From JANRIC01 sp033765345 (lineage in GTDB: Bacteria; Bacteroidota; Bacteroidia; Cytophagales; Microscillaceae), in assembly GCA_033765345.1 (NCBI GenBank), contig JANRIC010000010.1, forward strand, positions 1 to 23,023: a stretch of 23,023 nt of DNA, given 5' to 3'. The position numbers and the translations under genes are program-made. Positions 7,485 through 14,358 of the stretch are shown here, piece by piece. A model generated the notes under the pieces. That model ran no database searches and had not been told where the DNA came from. It was given only the letters and a program-made list of their open reading frames with translations. Positions within the stretch are counted from its first letter, which is position 1. Every line of letters begins with the position of its first letter.

Positions 7485-8390
7485 CTAGTTTTTTTCGTTA
7501 CGCAGTTCCTCAATTTGTTCAACTGTTAAACCGGTGTCCTCTGCAATGATCGCTATTTCAGTTCCACGTTTAAGCATTTTTTTTGCGATTTCAATATTTC
7601 TACTGAGTTCTGCTTGCTCTACTGCCTTTTCTACTGCCTTTTCTACTGCCTCTTTAATGAAAGTATTTTGGTCAAGCCAAAACTTTTGTTGGGCTTCGTA
7701 GTAGCCTTTTTCTTTTTCGTCCAAATACATAGCGTCTAATTTTTGGCTTGCCTTGCGTATTTCTTTGATTTCAGCTAATTCTTTGGGTAAAGTCTTATTA
7801 TCGTATTTATAAGCATTATTTAAGAACGTAATCCACCTTTCCAAAGTGGTTTTTACATTTTCAAGTTTGCCTTTGTACTTTTTAAGCTCGACGAAATACA
7901 AATCCAAATAGTCCAAATCTTTGTGTTGTTCGTGCGTTTCGCCGTCTTTGAGGGTATAAAATCTGTGATATTTCTTATCATCAAAAAAGTTAAAGTCTAT
8001 GAGACTTATAACAATACACTTTTTCAAATCCGAATAGCCAACCTCGATGCTGTTGTCATTATTTTGGCTTTCGTCCAGTACGTAGTCTAATTGTGAGCCA
8101 AAGATTTTTGCCCAATAAAATAAAGCACGTTTGCCGTAGTATTTACTGCCTCTGATTTGCATTTCTACGTCAAACAACCTGCCGTCTTCTCCTTCGGCTT
8201 TGATGTCCAAAATAGAGAGCTTGCCTTCGGCGTAGTCCGATACATTGTAAGGATTTTTGAGGGTTATTTTGGCGATTTGTTGCGAAAGTGGCAAAATGGC
8301 GTTGATTAAGGACAAAAGAATGTCTTTGTTCTCCTCTGAACCAAAGAGTTTTTTGAAAACTAAATCTATTTTTGGATTGACTTTGCCCAT
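7485..8390 (-). CDS. Rpn family PD-(D/E)XK nuclease / putative transposase-associated protein
   Basis: I use the ATG at 8390, giving MGKVNPKIDLVFKKLFGSEE, the usual start of this family; the frame is open to an ATG at 8417 but the extra nine residues do not fit. The 301-residue protein matches the Rpn (recombination-promoting nuclease, PDDEXK_2) family: an FKKLFGSEENKDILLSLINAIL N-terminus, then D62 in LDIKA and E76-M-Q78 in FDVEMQIRG as the nuclease core (an E-x-Q form instead of E-x-K). The C-terminal part is helical with an AVEK repeat and ends IAIIAEDTGLTVEQIEELR, the typical tail. Rpn proteins in E. coli stimulate RecA-independent recombination and have endonuclease activity. Members are often multi-copy and horizontally spread. 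No inverted repeats or target duplications are visible at its ends, and it faces away from the next gene. Confidence 0.9.
   Translation of the reverse strand: MGKVNPKIDLVFKKLFGSEENKDILLSLINAILPLSQQIAKITLKNPYNVSDYAEGKLSILDIKAEGEDGRLFDVEMQIRGSKYYGKRALFYWAKIFGSQLDYVLDESQNNDNSIEVGYSDLKKCIVISLIDFNFFDDKKYHRFYTLKDGETHEQHKDLDYLDLYFVELKKYKGKLENVKTTLERWITFLNNAYKYDNKTLPKELAEIKEIRKASQKLDAMYLDEKEKGYYEAQQKFWLDQNTFIKEAVEKAVEKAVEQAELSRNIEIAKKMLKRGTEIAIIAEDTGLTVEQIEELRNEKN
7619..7654. repeat. Three tandem 12-base units inside the Rpn gene
   Basis: The unit CTACTGCCTTTT occurs at 7619-7630 and 7631-7642, and with one change at 7643-7654. On the coding strand it encodes the four-residue repeat AVEK in a predicted coiled-coil stretch. 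Whole-unit changes keep the frame, so this tract could vary in length between strains without disrupting the gene. Confidence 0.7.
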
Positions 8391-8672
8391 TTTTTCAAGG
8401 TTTTTATTTGTATGCAATTTACGATTTTTTGGGATTTATTTCGTTTTGATTTGTCCTTTTAAAATTCTGACTAATATTCCACGAACATAGGTTAGGGGTA
8501 TCCCATCATTTTTTAACCATTGATTTGATTCCATAAAATTTCATGCTAAAACCAAGTTACGAAAAATTTCTTGCTGATAAACATAAATTAATTCTTCATT
8601 ATTTTCTCAAAAACAACAAAGACTTTGTATCTTTTCTCCTTTAATACCCAAAACATCATTTAGACAAAAAAC

Positions 8673-9998
8673 ATGAAACAAATTGTATTATTTTCTGTAC
8701 TCTTTTTAACTATTTCATTATCAAGTACTTATCAAACATTTGCTCAAGTTTCGCTCAAAGCCAAAACCGATCAATTGGCAAATCAAATTGAAGAAAAAGT
8801 CATTGCCTGGCGCAGGGATTTTCACCAAAATCCAGAGCTTTCGAACCGCGAATTCAAAACTGCCGAAAAAATCACAGCGCATTTGCAAGCCCTAGGATTA
8901 GAAGTAAAAACGAAAATTGCCTTTACAGGCGTAGTGGGCATCCTCAAAGGTGGCAAGCCCGGACCGGTCGTCGCCCTGCGTGCAGATATGGATGCCCTCC
9001 CTGTCACAGAACGAGTCAATATTCCATTTGCCTCCAAAGTCACGTCTACTTATAATGGACAGGCTTGTGGAGTCATGCACGCATGCGGACATGATACACA
9101 CGTAGCCATCCTGATGGGTGTGGCTGAAATCCTTAGTCAAATCAAAAATGAATTAAAAGGAACGATTGTATTCATCTTTCAGCCTGCCGAAGAGGGTGCT
9201 CCTAGCGGAGAAGAAGGTGGTGCCGAACTGATGGTCAAAGAAGGTGTACTTGAAAATCCTAAGGTTGAAGTGGTTTTCGGCTTGCATATCAACTCCCAAA
9301 CCGAAGTAGGCTCTATTCGTTACAAACCAGGTGGTGCTATGGCGGCTTCCGATGAATTTATCATCAAAGTCAAAGGAAAACAAACCCACGGTTCGCAGCC
9401 CTGGGGAGGTATTGACCCTATTGTAACATCTGCCCAAATCATCAATGGCATCCAAACAATCATCAGCCGCCAAACCCAACTCACCAAAGAGGCAGCCGTA
9501 ATCTCTGTAGGAATGATTCATGGGGGGATTCGGAACAATATTATCCCCGAAGAAACCGAAATGGTGGGCACCATCCGTACTCTAGATACTGAAATGCAGG
9601 ACATCATCCACGCAAAACTCCGCCATACTGCAGTCAAAATTGCCGAAAGCATGGGTGCTACTGCTGAAGTGATCATCAATCGCGGATATCCGGTTACGTA
9701 CAATGATCCCAAGCTTACTAGTCATGTATTGCCTACTCTGGAAGCTGTAGCTGGAAAAGATAAAATTATACTTACTAATGCCGTCACCGGGGCTGAGGAT
9801 TTTTCATTTTTCGCACAGAAAGTACCAGGATTCTTTTTCTTCTTGGGGGGCATGCCCAAAGGTAAAAAACCACAAGAAGCTGCTCCACACCATACGCCTG
9901 ATTTTTATATTGATGAAAGTGGCATGAAACTGGGCATTCGCTCCTTTTGCCATCTAGTGATAGATTATATGAATAAACCTTTGCCCCCTAAACCTTGA
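8673..9998 (+). CDS. Secreted M20D-family amidohydrolase/carboxypeptidase
   Basis: The 441-residue protein has a signal peptide (cleavage predicted after the TFAQ around residue 25) and then a complete M20D domain. Metal ligands of the family can be placed at C138 and H140 in MHACGHDTH, E174 (with E173) in FQPAEEG, H205 in GLHINS and H406 or H407 in APHHTPDF. Other family marks are WRRDFHQNPELS, ALRADMDALP and a GGIRNNIIPEE segment in the lid/dimer domain. Related enzymes (hippurate hydrolase, IAA-amino-acid hydrolase, N-acyl-amino-acid deacylase) cleave an acyl group from an amino acid. Here the signal peptide puts it in the periplasm or outside, suggesting scavenging of N-acyl amino acids or peptides; the actual substrate cannot be read. 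The gene stands alone, divergent from the Rpn gene across a 282-base gap in which I see no clear element. Confidence 0.92.
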   Translation: MKQIVLFSVLFLTISLSSTYQTFAQVSLKAKTDQLANQIEEKVIAWRRDFHQNPELSNREFKTAEKITAHLQALGLEVKTKIAFTGVVGILKGGKPGPVVALRADMDALPVTERVNIPFASKVTSTYNGQACGVMHACGHDTHVAILMGVAEILSQIKNELKGTIVFIFQPAEEGAPSGEEGGAELMVKEGVLENPKVEVVFGLHINSQTEVGSIRYKPGGAMAASDEFIIKVKGKQTHGSQPWGGIDPIVTSAQIINGIQTIISRQTQLTKEAAVISVGMIHGGIRNNIIPEETEMVGTIRTLDTEMQDIIHAKLRHTAVKIAESMGATAEVIINRGYPVTYNDPKLTSHVLPTLEAVAGKDKIILTNAVTGAEDFSFFAQKVPGFFFFLGGMPKGKKPQEAAPHHTPDFYIDESGMKLGIRSFCHLVIDYMNKPLPPKP

Positions 9999-10061
9999 TT
10001 GATGGGATTTGGTTGGCTATTAGATCAATTTATAAACTATCGGGGCATCTTGGTTGGATGA

Positions 10062-10112
10062 TCAGGCACATCAGGCAAGAGATATTTTTTCAGTTCAATG
10101 TCTGATGCCTGA
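10062..10112. repeat. Imperfect inverted repeat after the M20D gene
   Basis: TCAGGCACATCAGGCA (10062-10077) can pair with TGTCTGATGCCTGA (10099-10112) as two 7-bp blocks separated by a 2-base bulge, one pair being mismatched, around a 21-base loop. There is no T tract, so it is not a standard terminator. The left arm is itself a near-duplicate of TCAGGCA. Confidence 0.35.
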
Positions 10113-10166
10113 CATTAACCCGGAGTTTATTGCCCTAATTTGGCGTTAACTAAATATTATAATCTA

Positions 10167-10230
10167 CTAAAATCGGCAAACCTCAACGTCGGATTTTAGC
10201 ACGCAAAAAACTAGAATTTTGACGTTGCGG
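10167..10230. promoter_or_regulatory. Interleaved inverted repeats upstream of the DUF547 gene
   Basis: Two inverted repeats overlap in the order A-B-A'-B'. CTAAAATC (10167-10174) pairs perfectly with GATTTTAG (10192-10199), and CCTCAACGTC (10181-10190) pairs with GACGTTGCGG (10221-10230) at 9 of 10 positions. In RNA this is the topology of an H-type pseudoknot or of two competing hairpins; in DNA it could be an operator. It ends 57 bases before the ATG at 10288. Whether it is transcribed is unknown: an AACCTTTG resembling a -7 element lies just downstream of it. Confidence 0.35.
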
Positions 10231-10287
10231 TTTCTTTTAGCAGATATAACCTTTGGTTCAAATATTAATTCATTGATCAGTCACCTT

Positions 10288-11004
10288 ATGAAAATTTCTT
10301 TTTTTGCAATTTTAATGACTTTATTGAGTTTTCAAATGCATACAGCCCAGGCACAAGCCGTCTCACACGAAGCCTGGAATACGCTACTGATAAAATATGT
10401 CTCCGCTACTGGGCAAGTCAACTATGCCGGATTTAAAACTGACAAAGCAAAACTCGATGCCTACCTCAAAACCCTCAGTGCAGGAGTACCCGCTAACGCA
10501 TCCAAACAAGAAAAAATGGCTTTTTGGATCAATGCCTACAATGCCTTTACCGTGAAACTCATCGTGGATAACTACCCCACCAACAGCATCAAAGACCTCA
10601 AAGGTGGCAAACCCTGGGATGCAAAATTTATCAGCATCGGTGGGAAGACCTACAGCCTCAATGATATCGAGCACGAAATCCTCAGAAAACAATATTTTGA
10701 TGCACGCCTCCACTTTGTATTGGTTTGTGCTGCCAAATCTTGCCCCAAACTGCTCAACAAAGCCTATACCGCCGCCAATCTGGAAACCGAAATGGAAAAC
10801 CAAGCCAAATACTTCATCAACAACACCAACAAGAACAAAATCACGGCGAGCAGCGCGCAGATTTCGGAGCTTTTCAACTGGTATAAGGATGATTTTACCA
10901 AACAAGGCACGCTAATCGCATTTTTGAATAAATACTCAAAGGTCAAACTCAACGCCAACGCCAAGATCACAAACCTGCCCTACGACTGGAGTTTGAATAA
11001 ATAA
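10288..11004 (+). CDS. Secreted DUF547 domain protein
   Basis: I start at the ATG at 10288 because it opens a good signal peptide (MKISFFAILMTLLSFQMHTA, cleavage near AQAQA); the frame upstream to a TTG at 10219 adds residues without signal-peptide character. The 238-residue product is a full DUF547 protein: an N-terminal LLIKYVSATGQVNYAGF strand region, the hallmark MAFWINAYNAFTVKLIVDNYP helix, then KGGKPWD, LNDIEHEILR, the Cys-containing LVCAAKSCPKL segment and an ISELFNWYKDDF helix near the end. DUF547 has a papain-like fold prediction in some analyses, and the conserved Cys and His residues are compatible with that, but no activity is established. It probably acts in the periplasm. It has no close operon partner. 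Confidence 0.88.
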   Translation: MKISFFAILMTLLSFQMHTAQAQAVSHEAWNTLLIKYVSATGQVNYAGFKTDKAKLDAYLKTLSAGVPANASKQEKMAFWINAYNAFTVKLIVDNYPTNSIKDLKGGKPWDAKFISIGGKTYSLNDIEHEILRKQYFDARLHFVLVCAAKSCPKLLNKAYTAANLETEMENQAKYFINNTNKNKITASSAQISELFNWYKDDFTKQGTLIAFLNKYSKVKLNANAKITNLPYDWSLNK

Positions 11005-11037
11005 AACCGATTATTCAGTATCTTCATCATAAACTCG

Positions 11038-11083
11038 CTTCATCCTAAACCCTTCTCTCAAAGGAGAAGGGTTTAGGATGAAG
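11038..11083. repeat. Perfect 20-bp inverted repeat (hairpin), possible dispersed element
   Basis: Bases 11038-11057 and 11064-11083 are exact reverse complements (CTTCATCCTAAACCCTTCTC and its complement) around the 6-base loop TCAAAG. It starts 34 bases after the DUF547 stop. There is no T tract on either strand, so a simple rho-independent terminator is unlikely, although so long a stem could still end transcripts or protect a 3' end. Its perfection suggests recent origin or selection, as in REP-like palindromic repeats. Confidence 0.8.
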
Positions 11084-11171
11084 TGTATTATGCCCTTTCA
11101 CAAAAATTGTCAAACAACCGATTTTTTATTGGCTAAAATTGATTAAAATTGAATATATAAGCCGATCGAGT

Positions 11172-11324
11172 ATGCAAAAAGAAGAGCAAAAACTGGAAAA
11201 AAAAATCAACAAAGACCTCATTCTCAGAGAAAAATTAGCATTACAACGTATAACACTTGCCAATCAAACAAGCGTATCTGATTATTTAAATTGGATTTAT
11301 TCTTTAAAAACAAGAATTTACTAA
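11172..11324 (+). pseudogene. Truncated DUF202 (YidH-like) membrane protein fragment
   Basis: A 50-residue frame starting at the ATG at 11172 reads MQKEEQKLEKKINKDLILRE and then KLALQRITLANQTSVSDYL. The segment NKDLILREKLALQR-x-x-LANQT is very close to the conserved N-terminus of DUF202 (YidH-like) membrane proteins, where it is followed by a first transmembrane helix starting T-L-L-x-x-x-RT and two further helices. Here the sequence after LANQT is polar and stops within 18 residues, with no membrane helix in this or another frame downstream. It therefore looks like the 5' remnant of a decayed or truncated gene. A TTG 33 bases upstream is also in frame. It could instead be a short soluble derivative that is still translated. 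Confidence 0.5.
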
Positions 11325-11406
11325 TTTTTTGTATTTTTTCTGCTTAATTATTTTGAAAAAAATATCCTTCTGCTTAAATTTAGAACAATGTTAAATCATC
11401 TTAAAA

Positions 11407-11676
11407 ATGGACTTAGAAAAAAGAGTAGACTTATTAGAAATATATATGAATGAATTGAGGATCGAGACCCAAAAACATTCCTCTATCCTAGAAGAGATTC
11501 GCAATTTTGCCAAAATTCAAATGCAATATGCTGAAAGAATGGAAAAACGAGTGGATAATCTGGAAAAAGATGTACAAGGCGTAAAACAAGAAATCAAAAA
11601 CCGTTTTGAAAACCTGGAAAAAGGCATGCAAGACATCCTCAATTATCTGCAAAATCCACCTAAAAACGGGCATTAA
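11407..11676 (+). CDS. Small coiled-coil protein
   Basis: This 89-residue protein is nearly all heptad repeat: MDLEKRVDLLEIYMNELRIE, then QMQYAERMEKRVDNLEKDV and EIKNRFENLEKGMQDILNYL, ending in a short polar tail. It has no signal peptide or transmembrane helix, so it should be a cytosolic oligomerising protein, alone or with a partner. It lies 23 bases before the nucleotidyltransferase-like gene on the same strand, so the two are probably co-transcribed and may interact; that is inference from position. The upstream 82 bases are AT-rich with TTATTTTG (11349-11356), one mismatch from a TAnnTTTG -7 box. I do not recognise a named family. Confidence 0.65.
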   Translation: MDLEKRVDLLEIYMNELRIETQKHSSILEEIRNFAKIQMQYAERMEKRVDNLEKDVQGVKQEIKNRFENLEKGMQDILNYLQNPPKNGH

Positions 11677-11699
11677 AATACACTTACTCACCAATCAAA

Positions 11700-12677
11700 A
11701 TGGGCGGTAATCTTTTTAAATTAGGACGTATCCCCCGGCAGCTATACCTGGAGATCGAGCAGGAAATCCGAAACCATTTGGATCAGGTTTGGCCTGGTTT
11801 GTATCGGATTCCCCGATATTATGACACTAAGGCAGATTTTGGGGATTTGGACGTGATTGTGTCCGAAGAAGTAATCGTTGGAAGTTGGGTACTGACCCGT
11901 CAAAAACTGCTGGATGAACTGGGAGTTACACAATACAAATCTGCTGGAAATGTCTTTTCCACAGTTTATCGTAATTTTCAGGTAGATTATTTTTTGATAC
12001 CTCCCGAATATCTGGAAAGTACCTACCAATTTTTATCTTTTAACGATCTTGGAAATCTGATCGGGAAGATTTGTCGTAGGTTTAATTTAAAATATGGGGA
12101 AAAAGGGCTTTTGTATGTATTCAGAAGGCAGCATGGACATTATAAAAAGGAACTGGAAGTGAGCAAGGATTTTCGGCAAATTTGTGCCTTTTTGGATTTG
12201 GATTATGATCATTGGCTTCAGGGATTTGCCAGTTTGGAAGATATGTTTGATTGGGTCATTGCTTCCCGATATTTCTCCGTACAACCTTATCAGGAGCAAG
12301 CCTTAGCACTTTCTAAAAAAGCCGAACAGAGAACTACGATTCAAAAATTTGTCAATTATCTTGAAGAAAAGAAGATAGAACGGGTCTATTCATATTTATC
12401 AGACAAAAACGATTATTTGCCCGCAATTACGGAAGCTTTTCCAGAAGCGCATCTTTTAGAACAGATTAAACTGGAAAAAGAAGCAGAAAAACGGGCTGAT
12501 AAAATCCATGAAAAATTTAACGGAAATCTTATTAAAACACTAAAGCCTGAACTTGAAAAAGAAGCACTGGGTAAATTCATCATCGAGTTTAAAAATGCCC
12601 ACCCGGATTTTGAAGAATTTATTTTACACACAAGCATAACAGAAATTCAGGAAAAAATCCTTAACTTCAAACTGTAA
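11700..12677 (+). CDS. Nucleotidyltransferase-fold-like protein (pol beta superfamily candidate)
   Basis: The 325-residue protein has no signal peptide. Residues 43-54, TKADFGDLDVIV, look like the metal-binding motif of pol-beta-superfamily nucleotidyltransferases, with D49 and D51 as the paired carboxylates, and a third candidate D96 on a following strand (NFQVDYFLI). Then comes NDLGNLIGKICRRFNLKYG, a helical segment that in related proteins follows the catalytic sheet. The Gly-Ser that usually precedes the Asp pair is not obvious, so catalysis is uncertain. The C-terminal half is helical and charged, and ends in a QEKILNFKL helix. It follows the small coiled-coil gene by 23 bases and is followed by a TPR-like gene by 26 bases. 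I do not recognise a characterised orthologue; candidate roles are transfer of a nucleotide to RNA, protein or a small molecule. Confidence 0.6.
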   Translation: MGGNLFKLGRIPRQLYLEIEQEIRNHLDQVWPGLYRIPRYYDTKADFGDLDVIVSEEVIVGSWVLTRQKLLDELGVTQYKSAGNVFSTVYRNFQVDYFLIPPEYLESTYQFLSFNDLGNLIGKICRRFNLKYGEKGLLYVFRRQHGHYKKELEVSKDFRQICAFLDLDYDHWLQGFASLEDMFDWVIASRYFSVQPYQEQALALSKKAEQRTTIQKFVNYLEEKKIERVYSYLSDKNDYLPAITEAFPEAHLLEQIKLEKEAEKRADKIHEKFNGNLIKTLKPELEKEALGKFIIEFKNAHPDFEEFILHTSITEIQEKILNFKL

Positions 12678-12703
12678 AATATTCATTCATAAATTTATTT
12701 CTC

Positions 12704-13174
12704 TTGGAATTAGACTTACACGAAATTCGACTTTTGTACTCAGAAGCAGCCAAAGACGATCTTAAAGGACAAAGACTTTATAAATTGTTGGAAAAAGACC
12801 AAACTAAACTTTCTCCTACTTTTACAGCTTATTGGGGGGCAGCCCTGGCGATGCAAGCCAAAAATACTTTGAATGTATTCTCAAAACTGTACTATATTCA
12901 AAAAGCCAACGAGCATTTTGCCAAAGCCGTAAAACTAGAGCCTGAAAACGTGGAAATTCGTTTTCTCCGATTTTCTATTCAATTAAATACCCCCGCTTTT
13001 TTAGGATATAGCCAACACATAGACTTGGATAAAACACAAATCATGAAACATCTGGAAAGTGATTCGGTAGATTTGGAGATGCGTCTGGCCATTGCCGACT
13101 TCCTGCTCAAAAGCGGAAAATGTACCGCCAAGGAAACCGATTACTTAAAATTATTTATCTCCGCCAAACTTTAA
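12704..13174 (+). CDS. TPR-like hypothetical protein
   Basis: I start at the TTG at 12704 because no ATG occurs between the previous stop and the conserved region and the frame upstream to that stop is only nine codons. The 156-residue product is all helical with one recognisable tetratricopeptide-like unit, YYIQKANEHFAKAVKLEPEN, followed by VEIRFLRFSIQLNTPAFLGY. Proteins of this pattern (EPxNVEIRFLRFSxQxNxPxFLGY) are widespread in Bacteroidota as uncharacterised cytosolic proteins. There is no signal peptide. It lies 26 bases after the nucleotidyltransferase-like gene and 67 bases before ispH, with a weak hairpin starting at its stop codon. Confidence 0.75.
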   Translation: MELDLHEIRLLYSEAAKDDLKGQRLYKLLEKDQTKLSPTFTAYWGAALAMQAKNTLNVFSKLYYIQKANEHFAKAVKLEPENVEIRFLRFSIQLNTPAFLGYSQHIDLDKTQIMKHLESDSVDLEMRLAIADFLLKSGKCTAKETDYLKLFISAKL

Positions 13175-13195
13175 CTCTCTGCAAGAGTTAATTTT
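13171..13195 (+). terminator. Weak hairpin with T tract after the TPR-like gene
   Basis: TTAACTCT (13171-13178) pairs perfectly with AGAGTTAA (13184-13191) around a 5-base loop, followed by TTTTAAT. The stem overlaps the stop codon and holds only two G-C pairs, so termination would be weak. A second AT-rich inverted repeat (13188-13196 with 13220-13228) overlaps it. Confidence 0.4.
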
Positions 13196-13241
13196 AATAT
13201 AAAAGCAAGCAAAGCAAACTAAAATTAAACATATACATCAC

Positions 13242-14087
13242 ATGTTAAACCTTCAGGTCACGATTGATACCAATTCGGGCTTTTGTTTTGGAGTGGTTTA
13301 TGCCATTGAAATGGCTGAAGATATTCTCAATGAAAAAGGTTATTTGTATTGTCTGGGTGATATTGTGCATAATGACGAGGAAGTCAAACGCCTGGTAGAC
13401 AAGGGACTAAAAATCATTAATCACGAAGACCTTGAGCAAATCCGCGATGCTCAAGTACTTATACGTGCACACGGTGAACCTCCCTCCACCTATGAAATTG
13501 CCCTTAAAAATAATCTCGAACTCATTGATGCTTCCTGTCCCGTAGTACTCAAACTCCAAAACCGTATCAAAAATTCTTTTGATAAATCCGAAACGATTTA
13601 TATCTACGGCAAACCTGGACACGCCGAAATCATCGGATTATTGGGGCAAACCGACAACAAAGCCGTAGTATTCCAAGATATTGAAGAACTGGATATACAG
13701 AATCTCCCACAGAATATTTCATTATACAGCCAAACAACCAAAAGCACGGACAAATTTTATGAAATCAAATCCACGCTTGAAGCCTCAGGTATACAGGTAA
13801 ATGCCAATGATACTATATGTAGACAGGTGGCCAATCGCGACCACGAATTGAGAAATTTTGCCCAGGGTTTTGATAAAATTATCTTCGTAGCCGGTACCAA
13901 ATCCTCTAATGGCAAAGTACTGTATAATGTATGTAAACTCGTGAATCCCAATACTTACTTTATCTCCAATGTAGAAGAACTCAAAATGGAATGGCTCGCT
14001 GCCGGAGATCGTATCGGAATTTGTGGAGCAACTTCTACGCCTATGTGGCTGATGGAAGAGGTAAGAGATGTACTCCTGAAACTTTGA
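13242..14087 (+). CDS. ispH: 4-hydroxy-3-methylbut-2-enyl diphosphate reductase
   Basis: IspH (LytB) performs the last step of the MEP pathway, reducing HMBPP with a [4Fe-4S] cluster to IPP and DMAPP in the cytosol. The 281-residue protein has the full set of landmarks: cluster cysteines C15 (SGFCFGV), C99 (DASCPVV) and C193 (NDTICRQV); substrate-binding histidines H43 (IVHN), H77 (RAHGEP) and H127 with the catalytic glutamate E129 (GHAEIIG); the SQTT motif at 163-166; and the terminal GATSTPMWLMEEV. The AHGEPP form with E in place of the more common V is a family variant. The length is normal for the family. It is on the same strand as the TPR-like gene, 67 bases downstream of it, and may have its own promoter in that gap. 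The assignment is secure. Confidence 0.97.
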   Translation: MLNLQVTIDTNSGFCFGVVYAIEMAEDILNEKGYLYCLGDIVHNDEEVKRLVDKGLKIINHEDLEQIRDAQVLIRAHGEPPSTYEIALKNNLELIDASCPVVLKLQNRIKNSFDKSETIYIYGKPGHAEIIGLLGQTDNKAVVFQDIEELDIQNLPQNISLYSQTTKSTDKFYEIKSTLEASGIQVNANDTICRQVANRDHELRNFAQGFDKIIFVAGTKSSNGKVLYNVCKLVNPNTYFISNVEELKMEWLAAGDRIGICGATSTPMWLMEEVRDVLLKL

Positions 14088-14358
14088 TGTACCCATCTAA
14101 TGATCCTAGGTAGTCCATTTAATTAGTTGATAATCCACAGCAAATATAATTACTTGGTTATCAATTAATTAGAAAAATAACTCCTATAAACTAATAAAGA
14201 TAATTACTTTGGTTTATTCAAGTTACGAGTTTAGAATGTGACCTGTGAATAACCAAGCTCCACTTATTTTTAATAGAATTTTTATTAAAAAATCAATATA
14301 TCTTATTGGTTTTTTAATAAATTAAATAAATTCGCATTCAAATATTGCCAAGCTGAAT
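14088..14358. other. AT-rich 271-base intergenic region with several inverted repeats
   Basis: No coding frame is supported here. The region holds a 14-bp inverted repeat with one mismatch (14120-14133 with 14158-14171), an imperfect direct repeat of ATAATTACTTGG (14146 onward and 14200 onward, the second copy with one extra T), and the competing hairpins listed separately just before the next gene. The base composition is lower in G+C than the flanking genes. Confidence 0.6.
14267..14321 (+). promoter_or_regulatory. Mutually exclusive hairpins in the leader of the beta-propeller lipoprotein gene
   Basis: Bases 14281-14298 pair with 14304-14321 over 18 bp with a single G-T pair and a 5-base loop. 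The segment TATTAAAAA (14283-14291) can instead pair with TTTTTAATA at 14267-14275, so the two structures exclude each other. The larger hairpin ends 37 bases before the ATG at 14359. There is no T tract after it. It could be a leader switch, a protein-binding cruciform, or simply an AT-rich palindrome. Confidence 0.4.

Noticed and set aside
7485..8417. Rpn gene as part of an insertion sequence
   Set aside because: No terminal inverted repeats, target-site duplication or second transposase gene were found around it.
10384..10905. 173-codon minus-strand ORF antisense to the DUF547 gene
   Set aside because: It lies entirely inside a well-supported gene, has no recognisable domain, and its composition follows from the codon use of the plus strand.
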